Shown here: positions 45,369-55,739 of the stretch, piece by piece
How positions within the stretch are numbered: position 1 is the stretch's first letter
Layout of the letters: every line of letters starts with the position of its first letter
Assembly: GCA_963971285.1 (NCBI GenBank)
Contig: OZ020244.1
Coordinates: forward strand, 2,728,001 to 2,792,000
Direction: 5' to 3'
Length of the DNA: 64,000 bases
Source of the DNA: Astropecten irregularis
Lineage: Eukaryota > Echinodermata > Asteroidea > Paxillosida > Astropectinidae
The notes under the pieces: model-generated
Database searches by the model: none
Seen by the model: only the letters and a program-made list of their open reading frames with translations
Told to the model about the DNA's origin: nothing
Made by a program: the position numbers and the translations under genes

Positions 45369-46551
45369 TTAACATAACCCGGCCATAACATTAATGGGGT
45401 GGAAAGGGGGAACATTTTCGGTCGATTCTGAGGCACGATTCTCGGTGCATGGGCCCCACGTTATTTTCTTGTCGTCAAATATCAAATATAGCAATTTTAT
45501 TTGCAAAACTGGCTGTATTTTCTTTGGCATGTTTGATGAGAAAAATGTCAAAGATTTGGGGGCTTTTAATGGCCAAATCACAATAAAGTGAGTGGTTTAC
45601 ACTGTATCGTGTGAGTTGTGAAAACTATGATCAAATGGGTTACATAAATAACTAGAAAGCGTACCTTGCGGATTTCAAATTTGTCACCTGCATACTGCAT
45701 TACTTAGACCGATGTACATGTATATTATGCTTTCCCAACGTGTCAATTTGCCTACAACGCGTACACATCGTGTGCGCTGTCATTTGTCTCATTTTGACAA
45801 GTCAGCTCGTATTATTTCGATCCTCCTAACCGTAGGGTCCAAATACATCAAAATGCCAATCAGCCAAAGGTATATGAGCTATCAAAATGAGGCATCTATC
45901 AAAATGATCTATCACCGAATTGTCACCTATATACATGAGCAATACTAAACAGTTCTTGAACTGTCGTCACTAGCCAATTAATAAGAAACTGCGTCCACGT
46001 TGGATTTCAAGTACCCGTCGATGGATTACATGTCCAAGGCTCATTGAAGTTTTTTATTTGTTTTTAAAGATTTATTAATGTCGATATGTCATACATTTTT
46101 TGTTGCAGTAGAATTCATCACAAGCGCCATATTCATCTCCAATAAATAGTTCACGATTTGTAATTACGGAGCTGTCCATTTTCCATATCAATTTTCACAA
46201 TTATCCTCCACTGCATGCATTGCTTGCCTATAGGGTCCCACTCCTGAACACTGATGCTATAGCCGTGCATATTTTTCTCGGCAGTAAAAATAAGAACTCA
46301 CCATATGCAATATTAATGGCAGATATAAAGTGTCTTGCAGGGTGGCATTGCAGAATCCTCATTAATACTTTAAGCTCGGGATGAAAGATATTATACAGTC
46401 GTGACGAAAAAGGCCCGAGAAAGGCCCGAAATGATATCGTCAGCGTGGGGTGATTGCTCAAGATGATAGTGGTGTTAATTCATATAGCCAATATGAGCAA
46501 CCACCTTATACTGTGTATGCTTAGCACAAAGACGTGTGAAAGAAGCGTTAA

Positions 46552-46775
46552 AGGGATAGAACATGATAGACTATCGAGTTTACTTATGCCTTGTAATACG
46601 GCCTTAAAATTTAATCTAATATGCACTCTTTAGAGGTACATGTAGTATCATTCTTTGTCTGCCTGAAATGCTTTATTTATCAAGAAAAGAGTAAAACCAT
46701 TGACCAAAATTATTTTTGATCTTTTAAAGAGAAAAGACTTAAGAAATACCGTGGCCGTTTTTTTGGTTTAGAATT
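46552..46775. mobile_element. TTAA-family MITE, right-truncated
   Basis: TTAA at 46548, then AGGGATAGAACATGATAGAC, then the family core TTTTGATCTTTTAAAGAGA. The right end is missing. Confidence 0.6.
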
Positions 46776-46860
46776 AGGCAGAGTAACGTCAGAAATCTGA
46801 ATGAAGTTGGGTAATTGTTGCTCAACGATGCATTGGCAATCTTGATATCAATCGGTTTAA

Positions 46861-47206
46861 AGGTAATATCATACTTTGGTTTTTGTCAAAGAAATACAGA
46901 TTCATGGGCAAAAATATCAAGGAAGATTTGGGGAAATTTAAGTCCCATACGGTGTCCACTTTTTGAGGAAACTGTGAAAAACGGCCACAGTATTTCTTAA
47001 GTCTTTTCTCTTTTATTTTTGATCTTTAAAAGATCAGTCAAAATGATTTTGGACACTGGTTGTAAAATTGTCTGGATAAATACAGAATTTCAGGCAGAAA
47101 CATTTTTACGGTATGTTTCTACCATCACCATCTTTATACCATGCAAGTTGTAGGTAAATCTGTGAAGATTTCTGTTTTGGTATGCTACCAAAGTATGATA
47201 CTAGCT
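46861..47206. mobile_element. TTAA-family MITE, complete
   Basis: TTAA stands at 46857 and 47207. The ends are AGGTAATATCATACTTTGGT and ACCAAAGTATGATACTAGCT. It is nearly palindromic overall. Confidence 0.8.
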
Positions 47207-47214
47207 TTAATTGA

Positions 47215-47312
47215 ACAACAATAGCAGCAGCAGCAGCAGAAGCAGAACAACAACAACAGCAGTCTCGGCAGCAACAACAACATCATCAACAACAACAACA
47301 ACAACGATCTTA
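47215..47312. repeat. CAG/CAA microsatellite
   Basis: AGCAGCAGCAGCAGAAGCAG then CAACAACAACAACAACAAC. Confidence 0.85.
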
Positions 47313-47724
47313 ACAAAAAACATGGTCATTCTTCTGTTCGCGTTCACACGAAAAACCCCGAACAGTTCCGGATTGAAACTGACCACGTGCTGGATAAGAT
47401 ATAGGCCTAAGTGGCTTTGCCCAATTTATATTTGCCAGACGTGTGCACGGCAGTGAATATTGCATATTCTCCCCCGAGGCGAATCTTAGAACCTAGGCTA
47501 GCAGTGACGGAAGCTCACATGTTTAATAATTCAGGATACTTTAATGGTGAATCTACACTAGGGTGATACTGGCGGACCAGATTTAATACAAGCATGGTCC
47601 ATTCTAAGGAGTGGTCCTTAATCAATATGCCGAAGAAATTGACAAAATGAATTTAACGTCATTTATTTGCGAGCACGGACTAGGTCATCATAATTAACTT
47701 GCTAATTAATTAAATTAGTTAGTC

Positions 47725-48055
47725 AGGCCATCCTATAAACTCTGACAATTTAGCCTTTGAGAAAGATCCTACTGAATTCTGCTAGGATCGAATCGTCAGG
47801 CCCTCCTAACTCTAACCATTTAGCCATTAAGAAAGATCCTAGGATCCAAACATCAGGCCCTCCGAACTCTGACCATTAAGCCTTTGAGAAAGATCCTGCT
47901 AGGATTGAAATATCAGGCCCTCCTAACACTGACCATTTTAGCCTTTGAGAAAGATCCTGCCAGGATTGAAACGTCAGGCCCTCCTAACTCTGACCTTTTA
48001 GCCTATGAGAAAGATCCTGCTAGGATTGAAACGTCAGACCCTCCTAACTCTACGC
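47725..48055. repeat. GATCCT satellite, inverted array
   Basis: About five units, for example CTTTGAGAAAGATCCTGCTA then GGCCCTCCTAACTCTGACC. It has the same orientation as 41040-41370 and is opposite to 38502. Confidence 0.85.
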
Positions 48056-48962
48056 ATGACATTATTTCATGTCATTGTTGTGGTTGATAATTAGCATTTT
48101 GCAGCAATGTATTACTTGTACATCTAAATGTAGTGTTCATTCATTATCAGGATGGCGTATACAATTATGTCTAGGACAATGTATCCATGACGCGGGCTAA
48201 TTAACATGGAGTGACAGTTGCAGGTGCGCTGGGGCTTTGTTTTGCCTGCCACTGAAGGCAAGGTCAAGTATAGAACAGAGAAGCTTAAAACACTGACGGC
48301 ACAAAATGCCAACCCACTGGCATATTATGGAGACCGTTGTATAGTCTAAAAATCAAGGGTATGATGGAGCGGGCCGTACGGCTCGATAACAATGGCACGT
48401 GCATAGCCATGAAGACAATTAATTAAGCCAATCAATGGGAGCGTGCACGGGCCGGCACGACACGGCAATATTTCTCCAGAATCGGATTTGGCACGACAAG
48501 GTCGCGATGTCTCAAAATATCACCATGACATATCTTTACATCGCAATAATTATGATAATATCCCCCCCCCCCAAAAAAAAAAAAAAAAAACATATGAAAA
48601 AAGTCCATGCTAAATAATTGATATTAGAACGTGCAACTTGCTATCATGTGTTATCGACGGTAGCTTAATCATTATAAATTTGTCCTAATATAACTACGTG
48701 AACCCACGAGCTATTTTAGTATTTAGTCCTGTACCGTTAACATAATTATTTCACAAAACAACAAAGCGATATTTTACGGTCATAAAGACAAAAGCTATCG
48801 CAGACATGATCGAGCATACTAAATGCTCAGTTAAATAAATTGAGAGTAGGAATACAAAGGATACAACAAAAACAAACTAAACATTTTAATTGGGAAAATC
48901 TACGTGAATTAATATTATTGAGAGTTGAGGATATTTTAAAATAGAAAATAAAAAATAGTTAC

Positions 48963-49035
48963 CCTCTAATTGTCTGTCTGAATCGTTAGACATTCGCCGG
49001 TGAGCTGTCCCGCCGCCTAGAATCGGGTTCGTCAT
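48963..49035 (-). CDS. Two-helix small membrane protein, first coding exon
   Basis: It starts at ATG with residues MTNPILGGGTAHRRMSNDSD and ends LEG with donor GAGG/GTAACT in phase 1. That is the phase needed by the exon at 31039-31128. Together the three exons (73, 90 and 188 nt) give 351 nt, 116 residues plus stop. The layout is a polar N-terminus (1-24), CC-x3-CC, helix 1 (about 38-61), a seven-residue loop, helix 2 (about 67-90), a Cys/Arg cluster and a polar tail. Short two-helix proteins such as TMEM100 have this shape, but I cannot claim orthology. The start lies at the edge of a GC-rich, CpG-rich stretch expected of a promoter. This exon is the least certain of the three because it lies 17.8 kb from the next. 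Confidence 0.6.
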
Positions 49036-49720
49036 CTTAAAGCAGGCTTTTTGCTACGGCAACACGAACTGCAATCTCTCAAAAATACTCGTTGGCTATG
49101 CAGGTACGGGCTAGCTATGGGAGGCAGACCTGCACGGACTGCGGTACGATGCGGCGGGCCTCTGAGGGTATTACGGTGAGTCAAACCATCTCACCCCTCA
49201 TATCGATGCACGGGGCATACAGAGCCAGAGACGGTTCACGCATAGAGAAGACAATGATGCGGCTGTGAGCTCTTCAAAAAAAAATTGCAGGTTTATTTCT
49301 CGTTGATGCGCGTGTATACCGGCTTAGATGGGCTTCAGTATACCGGGCACGGGTATATAATGTTCCGGGATGCGATCATATCGACACGGTGCGATTTATG
49401 CGTGTGTTGTGTGTGGTGGGCTCTTCTTGGTCGTGCTGCGTTTTTAGCATGAATTTTAAAGGTGTCATGCGGCGGGCGGGCTGTCACATCGCATGCATAA
49501 TCACCGTGAGATGCAGCGTCTGGATGGAGGAGTAAGCCTATGCATGCACGGCGGGCTCGGCTCCATCGGCCCCGTACCGAATTGGCGGTTTAATACGCTG
49601 GCCTGTGTGCCTCGGGGCTGGGCTTCGTGACAGCCAACCACGGCCACATGATCTTCACCATCACACTTTTCAATTTCACACGACGGCGGATCGTCTGTGT
49701 ATTCTATATAGGCCTACCCT
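49036..49720 (-). promoter_or_regulatory. GC- and CpG-rich upstream region
   Basis: This is the most GC-rich non-repetitive stretch of the window (GATGCGGCGGGCCTCTGAGG, CATGCGGCGGGCGGGCTG, GGCTCGGCTCCATCGGCCCC). It lies directly upstream of the start codon of the two-helix protein, so it is probably its 5' leader and promoter. No TATA box is obvious. The region from 49720 to 50250 is plain. Confidence 0.5.
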
Positions 49721-50249
49721 GCCCGTCACTGGTGCGTATAACGTTTAATGATAATGTAGTATGAGCCTACACTGTTCCGCCTTGTGATTTAGAGGCCTAC
49801 CTAGGAGTGCGTTAGTCTATGCACATTGCATTCTGTAAGCTGCAAGTTCAATTTTGGATGATTATAATTCATTAAACGGTTTATGAACACAGCGTTCGGG
49901 CAGGGCGTAATTAAGTTATACATCAGTCAGGTAGTTAAAACATCAAGGCAATATAGTATGGTGCCTATCCGCGAATGCCACACGGGTGGGCAGCAATGGC
50001 ACAAGGAACCACGTCCAATTATATTGGAGCTAGAAAGCAGGGTTTTAGCCAAATTTTACAGCAATTTCTGTGTGCATTCGATCGGCAGCTGCAACCGAGG
50101 TTTAATGAAGTCTCGAAAATCACAGACCACAAGAATAGTAAGCCTAGACACAAACCTAAAAATCAACAGCAAATATACATAATATCTCTATAAGCTAATC
50201 TTCCGTTTGGATAAATCATAGAGGCTTCCTCCATGGATAAATATAATCA

Positions 50250-50345
50250 TCAAATAACCACAAGGGAAACTGACTGAAATTAAAGTCATTGAAAAGTGAA
50301 ATTGAAGAAAAATTGACTGGAGCGGGATTCGAACCGGCGACCTCC
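50250..50345 (-). mobile_element. tRNA-derived SINE fragment
   Basis: Its minus strand reads GGAGGTCGCCGGTTCGAATC and continues into CAATTTTTCTTC and CAATGACTTTAATTTCAGTC, as at 27233. Confidence 0.7.
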
Positions 50346-50369
50346 TGTTCGAATCCCGCTCCAGTCAAT
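50312..50369. repeat. Perfect 23-bp inverted repeat containing a B-box
   Basis: Arms 50312-50334 and 50347-50369 are exact complements (ATTGACTGGAGCGGGATTCG...), with a 12-base spacer CGGCGACCTCCT. The arm is the T-arm/B-box end of the SINE. Confidence 0.9.
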
Positions 50370-50622
50370 ATTTTCCTTTGTTCCCTTTTGAATGGTTTGG
50401 ATAAATACTTCGTATTAATCAAATTTTAATCATGTTTCTTGGTATACAGAAGCGGATAATCTAAATAAAATGATTTCCATCTCAATATTGTTCAAACTTT
50501 CTGCATGTTTATAATAATAACCTGTACAGGCCTATACGGGCGACCGTCTCTGAATGACGGTCATTCAAAGACTAAATAGGCCTACTTCTAATTCCTACCA
50601 AAATAATACTGCCATATTAATA

Positions 50623-50793
50623 TTATAGGACAGGTCTAAAGAAACAGATAGCCACCAAAAGATGTATAACATAAGCCATCATTAGGCCTAGGCCTACATA
50701 GTGGCTACACCATTCCAAATACAATGCCACGACACCAATGACACTCGTTACTAAAAGTTTCTTGGGTGACAATTTTTCTGCAAGATCCAACAT
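50623..50793 (-). CDS. Possible small membrane protein
   Basis: A 56-residue frame starts MLDLAEKLSPKKLL, with a good start context (CCGCCATGTT). Residues about 17-33 and 38-53 are hydrophobic (VTSVIGVVALYLEW; VGLGLMMAYVIHLLVAICFF). It ends RPVL and stops. I recognise no family. Its ATG overlaps, on the opposite strand, the ATG of the frame at 50792-50977. It could be a genuine micro-protein, the last exon of a longer gene, or chance. Confidence 0.25.
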   Translation of the reverse strand: MLDLAEKLSPKKLLVTSVIGVVALYLEWCSHYVGLGLMMAYVIHLLVAICFFRPVL

Positions 50794-50977
50794 GGCGGAG
50801 TCGATCAGGCGAAACAATGTTAAGAAAGTTCAGTTGATCAATATTATAATAAAGTTACAACTTCGAAGTCATCGATATAGACCTATTGGGGACAGCTCTG
50901 TAGTAGTGAAAATTATCAGCTTGTTGGCACCTTCTGTCTCGATAGACGGGTATGCCCTAGTTTTATTTCTTGTTTAG
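50792..50977 (+). CDS. Possible small gene starting at an AACATGGCGG site
   Basis: The start lies in CCAACATGGCGGAG, an optimal initiation context that also matches the YY1-type word often found at metazoan first exons. The frame (MAESIRRNNVKK...) is 61 residues, basic at first and hydrophobic at the end. No family is recognised. The real product might be spliced: a pyrimidine-rich acceptor (TTTATTTCTTGTTTAG) lies at the end of this frame, just before the frame at 50979-51179. Confidence 0.25.
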   Translation: MAESIRRNNVKKVQLINIIIKLQLRSHRYRPIGDSSVVVKIISLLAPSVSIDGYALVLFLV

Positions 50978-50978
50978 G

Positions 50979-51179
50979 TCATGCATGAAACATCAAAATA
51001 TTGCCGTTGCACGTCCATCACTTTACAGCGTCTATAAACATGTCAATACGAGAGAGACACTGCTTTCCACATTTTACGACAACGAACAAGGAAAATACAG
51101 CTGCAAATTCAGGGAAATATTCAAGAAGAAAACGGGCTTCTTACCTGATGTTTGGCAGACAAATACTCCGAAAAACTAG
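50979..51179 (+). CDS. Possible downstream exon (HQNIAVARPSLYSVYKHVN...)
   Basis: Following the acceptor TTCTTGTTTAG, a frame of about 66 codons reads ...STFYDNEQGKYSCKFREIFK...TGFLPDVWQ and then stops. The composition looks protein-like (few rare residues, no repeat) but I do not recognise it. It could be the last exon of the gene beginning at 50792 if a donor is used inside that frame. Confidence 0.22.
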   Translation, partial: SCMKHQNIAVARPSLYSVYKHVNTRETLLSTFYDNEQGKYSCKFREIFKKKTGFLPDVWQTNTPKN

Positions 51180-52185
51180 TGTTGTACGTCTCACGGAAGT
51201 TGTGAGCGGTCTAACGTTAGGTCTTGGAACGTTTGGTCTCGGTCTTAGTCTTGGTTAATCTTTGAGTAAAACGGTCACTTGACAACTCAGTCTGCTGCCC
51301 ACACAGAGGCTAAAACCGTTCACTGGCCCTGGCCAAATAGGCCTGAAAAACCGCCAAATGATTCAGCGCCAGCTTGTACAGTTATACACAAATTAAATTA
51401 ATCGCTCATGTAAAAATGTCGGTGTATCTTGGCGAAATTGACGAACATGTCGGCACAATTTACACTAGCAGACGTTTTTGAGTCCGCGCAAAAAGTTTCA
51501 ACTTTTCCGCGCTGTGGTTATCAGACTGGTACCCTGACTCACTTCATAATGCAACTGCGCCATGAAACTATAGACTGGTTCCCGTTCCATCCGTTGTCCC
51601 CTGACGTCTACCCACACTCCAATGTATTGGGACGGGAACCAGTCTAAAAAGAATGACGTAGACGTCAGGAGACAACGGATGGAACGGGAACCAGTCTAAT
51701 TTCCAAGCAAAGTACCAACCCCAAAACGCCCTCTATAATAGTGGCAGTAACAGACAACCAAAGATTTTTTTTTTTTTGGCTCACATTATTCCAAATCACA
51801 AATAACAAAGAATCAAAACACTCTCATTCAAAACCGTTGCTCAAACAAGCGAATAACTACATCGTTCAAGAAAACGCACATGTTTGCCTTTATTGGGTTT
51901 TATTTCAATGTGTTGAGAAATTAAATTCATAAAAAATTATTACATTTGGGTTAAATTCAAATGAATAATAATTAAACACAAAACTACCAGAAAATTGGTA
52001 TTTGTGAATTACATAATCTTCTTTATTCAACACAAAATAAAAGTCATTAATTATATTGTTTCTTGAAAAAATAATGATACACATGTATAAGCTACATAGG
52101 CTATATATATACAAAAACAAAGCAAACCGTGACTAGTGACTATATGCAGATAATTATTTTGTTTACTGTATATTTGGTGCAATTT
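51180..52185. other. Intergenic, one inverted repeat
   Basis: Apart from the hairpin at 51570-51690 and an AT-rich tract at 51900-52170, nothing is recognisable. Confidence 0.45.
51570..51690. mobile_element. Inverted-repeat element (AGACTGGTTCCCGTTCC ends)
   Basis: TAGACTGGTTCCCGTTCCAT ... GACGTCTACC and the inverse GTAGACGTCAGGAGACAACG ... GGAACGGGAACCAGTCTA, with a third inner end GACGGGAACCAGTCTA. It is related to 27012-27080. Confidence 0.7.
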
Positions 52186-52593
52186 TCACTGAGTCTGGTT
52201 TTGTCTCTGGTAAATATTTACGCCAACCACTTTCAAATATTTTGAAGGTGCACTGTGTGGACTGGCAAGTGTCAACACAGTGCATCTTCCTTGACACTGT
52301 GTGGACTTGCACATGTCTGCATAGTACAACTTCATGGTACACTCTGAGGACTTGCACATGTCCAAAAAAATGTTCACCTTCTTTTGACACTGTGTGAAAT
52401 CGCACATGTCCACACAATGCAAATTCTCAGTACACTCTGAGGACTCGCACATGTCCACACAGTTCCCCTTCTTCTGACACTGTGTGGACTCGCACATGTC
52501 CACACAGTGCAACTTTTTGGTACACTCTGAGGACTCACACATGTCCACTAAGTTCAACTTCTTTTGACACTTTGTGGACTCACACATGTCCAC
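52186..52593 (-). CDS. Cysteine-rich 15-residue tandem repeat frame (uncertain gene)
   Basis: A 135-codon frame is built of about eight repeats of the form VDMCESSECTKKLHC, alternating with VDMCESTQCQKKGNC, so the true DNA unit is a 90-bp dimer of 45-bp halves. Cysteine spacing C-x4-C-x5-C is kept in most units, and changes in the middle are mostly in the same positions (S/T, E/Q, T/Q). The last units decay, and a unique tail follows (SKYLKVVGVNIYQRQNQTQ). No signal peptide or splice acceptor is clear. Upstream the frame continues a few codons (LCKHCVD) to a stop. It could be a real Cys-rich protein or a 45-bp minisatellite that happens to be open. Confidence 0.3.
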   Translation of the reverse strand: MDMCESTKCQKKLNLVDMCESSECTKKLHCVDMCESTQCQKKGNCVDMCESSECTENLHCVDMCDFTQCQKKVNIFLDMCKSSECTMKLYYADMCKSTQCQGRCTVLTLASPHSAPSKYLKVVGVNIYQRQNQTQ

Positions 52594-54107
52594 ACAATGT
52601 TTACACAGAATAGAAAATTATGGATTTGTCTGGTTTCTTTCTTTTCTTTCATAATACAATATAGGGGGAATTTTCAATCCATCTTATCGGTTGTGTAATG
52701 AAGTTTAACATTAAAGAGACATTCCAACAAAATTTAAAATGGTGGCAACAATTCAAACTGCCAAACTAACCACATTCAAAATTTCAATCCAAGGAATGTC
52801 TACAAGAAAGTGGATGTGTTTTATAATGGCAGTTTTTCGTGTCATTCAATAATAGAAATTGCATTAAGATACCTAAGGTCCGGCCCAGAGGAAATGTACA
52901 TTGCTTTTACAATTAAAACCAAACAAAACTAAAGAAAAGAAAACTGGCGCAAAGAAATCAAAATGCAATGAAAATTCTTAAATTTCAAAACAGATATTTT
53001 CACTTTTAAAGCTAAATCTAAAAAGTTACCATAACGGGTGGTTCAGTCTTTATTTACATTACAATGTATTATAGATTCATGGTTTTATAGTGTATTTAAA
53101 CTGAATATACAAGGTGATACAGGTAGTGTATATGATTTGTCAACATTAATATAAACAAAGTTACATACACCACAGTGCGGTTTGTGTGGTAATGTGTGGT
53201 TTATGATCCAGTCCCCCTGTAGAGACTGTGGTAACGTGTGGTAAGCAGCTCTTGTCTTTGTGTGGTAGGTGCAGAGGGTTAGGGTTAAGCAGGCACAGTA
53301 TTACTGCCAGACAGGAGCATCCAAAGATCAACATTTTCCCATCTATAGAGGGCTCCCTCTAACTACAGCATTTGAGGACTGAAAACTGAGATGTACATGT
53401 ACAAAACCTAAAACGTTTTTTTTTCATATTTTCAAACTTGAATGCTCATATGAGCATTAGGGCCATGTCACATGAGGCAACTTGTACAAGCAAAATGCTA
53501 CAGGAAAATTGTGGGACCCAAAAAGTCAATTTTTTGGCAGTTTCTCACGATCCCCAAGAAAAATCATATACAAAATTTAAGAGATGTGTTATTTCTTCTT
53601 GGAAATTTCATGGAACTCATTGCCTGTGCCTCGTGTGACATGGGCCTCAGGTTTTGGTCGCGTAAAGTACATGTATCTTGTTCCCAAGAATTGAGTCCTT
53701 TGCAGGTTACGAATCGTTACGATCAAAGTCTTTTACATGCATATTATTACAAGCAAAAGTTGCAAGAATACACAAGTAGGAAAACAAATCACATGTTAGC
53801 ATGAATTCACAAAAACATCAGAAATAATTCATTCCTTGTGACAAAAGTTTCACGATTCAATTGAAAATGCAGAGTTCTGTCTTTGATCAAATACCACATG
53901 ATTTCTACTGACTCCCAGGGCACAGAAGACAATACAGGCAATCTGTTCCAGGCAAAACCTCAAACACCAAATTTCATTCACACATTGTTCAATTTTTCAC
54001 AGAATTTTCTTGGAGATGGTATGGCACTGCCAGTAAAATGACTTCCTTTGGAATGTGTGTGTACTTAGTTGCTACCTGGTTGCCTGTAAACAATTGCCTA
54101 GTGTGAC
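52594..54107. other. Intergenic
   Basis: AT-rich sequence without a recognisable gene, apart from the ACCAC repeat at 53165-53290. Open frames at 53438-53804 show no domain. Confidence 0.45.
53165..53290. repeat. ACCAC dispersed repeat
   Basis: ACACCACAGTGCGGTTTGTG ... GTGGTAAGCAGCTCTTGTCT, inverted relative to 56825-56950 (AGACAAGAGCTGCTTACCAC). Confidence 0.75.
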
Positions 54108-55029
54108 AAGGGCCCAATTTCATGGCTCTGCTTACAGTAAGGGTAGAATCTGGGCTTTATACGGAAGCAGAAAATGCTTAGATCCTATACACCGATCCGA
54201 CGGCACGACCATGGAGGTAGGAAACAACCGCCATTACTGCAGTGTCCCCACCCATTTTTGTCCGGCAACAAAAGAATGTATGCTACGCTGCACTCTATAT
54301 TGCAGGATGTAAGTCCCCTAATCAAGGGACGTACACCCTGAAATTATAGAGTGCGGCAGAGCGTAAATTCTTTTGTTGCTGGACAAAAGGCAGGTGGGGA
54401 CACTGCAGTAATGGCGGACAGTATATCGTGCCGTTGGATTGGTCTATTGCATGAATTAGGCTGCAGTTCGTATAACCAAGGATTTTTCACTTAGGGAGAG
54501 AAACTTTTATACTGATTGGGCATAGCCAGTTAAAAGCAAGGCCAGGACTGGGCTTTGCCTGGGGTCTTGGGCTTCTATAATCCCTAGCTTTGAACCATCA
54601 ATTTCAAGCCCCTGCTGTGTCCTGGATCATAGTTGGCATAAACCTGATTGACAGATTGAGTCCACATTGATCATGGGCACCATCCAGAAGCCAGGCTTTA
54701 TTGATTTTAAGGAGCTCTACTGTTTTGAAGTTCAGGGGTCGATTTCAAGTAGCCCTACGATTCATAGCAACTCGAGTTACGAAGGATAACCCATCGTAGG
54801 GCTGCAATGCATCATAAGTCCTACGATTGATAGTAAGTTACGATGAGTAACAAAAGGAGGATTTAAGGCCTGAAGGCCCGGCCTGGCTTTCCAGTGGCTG
54901 GGCCCAACCAGTATCAAAGCTTCGCTCCCTTAGTCGGCTCGCGTAGAATTTCGGCACTGAATCTGTTCGCAAAGGATCAGAAGCATCAACTAAAGTTCTG
55001 CGGTCAGTAGGCCATGAAATTGGGCCCAG
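54108..55029. mobile_element. F3 MITE split by other elements
   Basis: The left end is GGGCCCAATTTCATGGCTCT and the right end is GTAGGCCATGAAATTGGGCC. The interior holds an inverted pair (GCCATTACTGCAGTGTCCCC and GGGGACACTGCAGTAATGGC) and an F1 copy. The right edge lies 40 bp from the stop codon of the CARD/DD gene. Confidence 0.7.
54494..54932. mobile_element. F1 MITE nested in F3 and carrying a P element
   Basis: GGGAGAGAAACTTTTATACT to AACCAGTATCAAAGCTTCGC. A P element (GGGGTCGATTTCAAGTAGCC, 54735 to about 54847) is nested in it. On the minus strand an AATAAA (54698-54703) lies about 370 bp past the stop codon of the CARD/DD gene and may serve as its poly(A) signal (inference). Confidence 0.7.
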
Positions 55030-55068
55030 GCCCTTTTTAGGGGCACTTCAGATCGATAACATGATGGC

Positions 55069-55430
55069 TCATGCCTCCAAAAGGAAACTGTAATCTGCAG
55101 GACTAATGTTCATCCCATTCAGCACCTGAACGAGCCTTCCGATCGTGGCATTCCTGTACTCTTTGTTCTTCCAGGTGATCAGCATGGAGTAGATCTGTGC
55201 CCACAAGTTGAACTGGTTCTCCTGCTTGCATCGGTACACCACGTTGGGACCCAGGCCCAACAAGGAGGCCAGCTCCTCCCAATGTGAGCTGATTTTCGTG
55301 GCCAGTTGACCCAAGAGTTTGTCAGTGAGGATCTTACTAGGGTTGATAGGAGTCTCACGGAGGACCTCAGCGTAGTCAAAGCCAGGGCGTGATGACTGGT
55401 GGAGACTCGTTCCTGGTGCTATATTGGCAT
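55069..55430 (-). CDS. CRADD-like: RAIDD-like adaptor, death-domain exon (exon 2)
   Basis: This encodes residues 130-249 and the stop. The first 30 residues are a linker. From about 164 to 247 it is a death domain: LTDKLLGQLATKISSHWEEL (helices 1-2), LGLGPNVVYRCKQEN (helix 3), NLWAQIYSMLITWKN (helix 4), ATIGRLVQVLNGMNIS (helix 5) and ADYSFLLEA (helix 6). The W-x-x-L and M-L-x-x-W core residues of the family are present. The acceptor is TATGTTCAACAG, and the split Asp codon joins exactly to exon 1. In RAIDD this domain binds PIDD1 in the PIDDosome. Confidence 0.9.
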
Positions 55431-55448
55431 CTGTTGAACATAGCAAAA

Positions 55449-55735
55449 GAGAGTGAAACAAGACCATGACATGACTCAATGAGTCTGGATCTTTTCCCCG
55501 ACTAGAGGCACATGTATCATGGACTGAGAGTGGAACAAGACCATGGAATGACTCAATGAGCCTGGTGCTTTACCCTGACTAGAGGCACATCATGAACTGA
55601 GAGTGGAACAAGACCATGAAATGACTCAATGAGTCTGGTGCTTTACCCTGACTAGAGGCACATCATGAACTGAGAGTGGAACAAGACCATGAAATGACTC
55701 AATATGTCTGGTGCTTTTCTGGTGCCGACATTTTA
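55449..55735. repeat. Tandem repeat of 73-77 bp (4 copies) in the adaptor intron
   Basis: GAGAGTGGAACAAGACCATG recurs at 55526, 55599 and 55672, with a divergent copy at 55449. It begins less than 20 bp from the acceptor of the death-domain exon and so lies in the polypyrimidine/branch region. Confidence 0.9.
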
Positions 55736-55739
55736 TCAG

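Larger units (their letters stand above)
31129..48962. other. First intron of the two-helix protein gene (17.8 kb)
   Basis: It is filled with repeats that are listed individually. Segments with nothing recognisable include 31140-31680, 32830-33280, 37760-38500, 39050-39720, 39790-40430, 42470-43730, 43990-45030, 45370-46540 and 48060-48960. Short open frames there (for example 32910-33305 plus, 44179-44430 plus) have no domain, splice context or homologue known to me. Confidence 0.5.
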
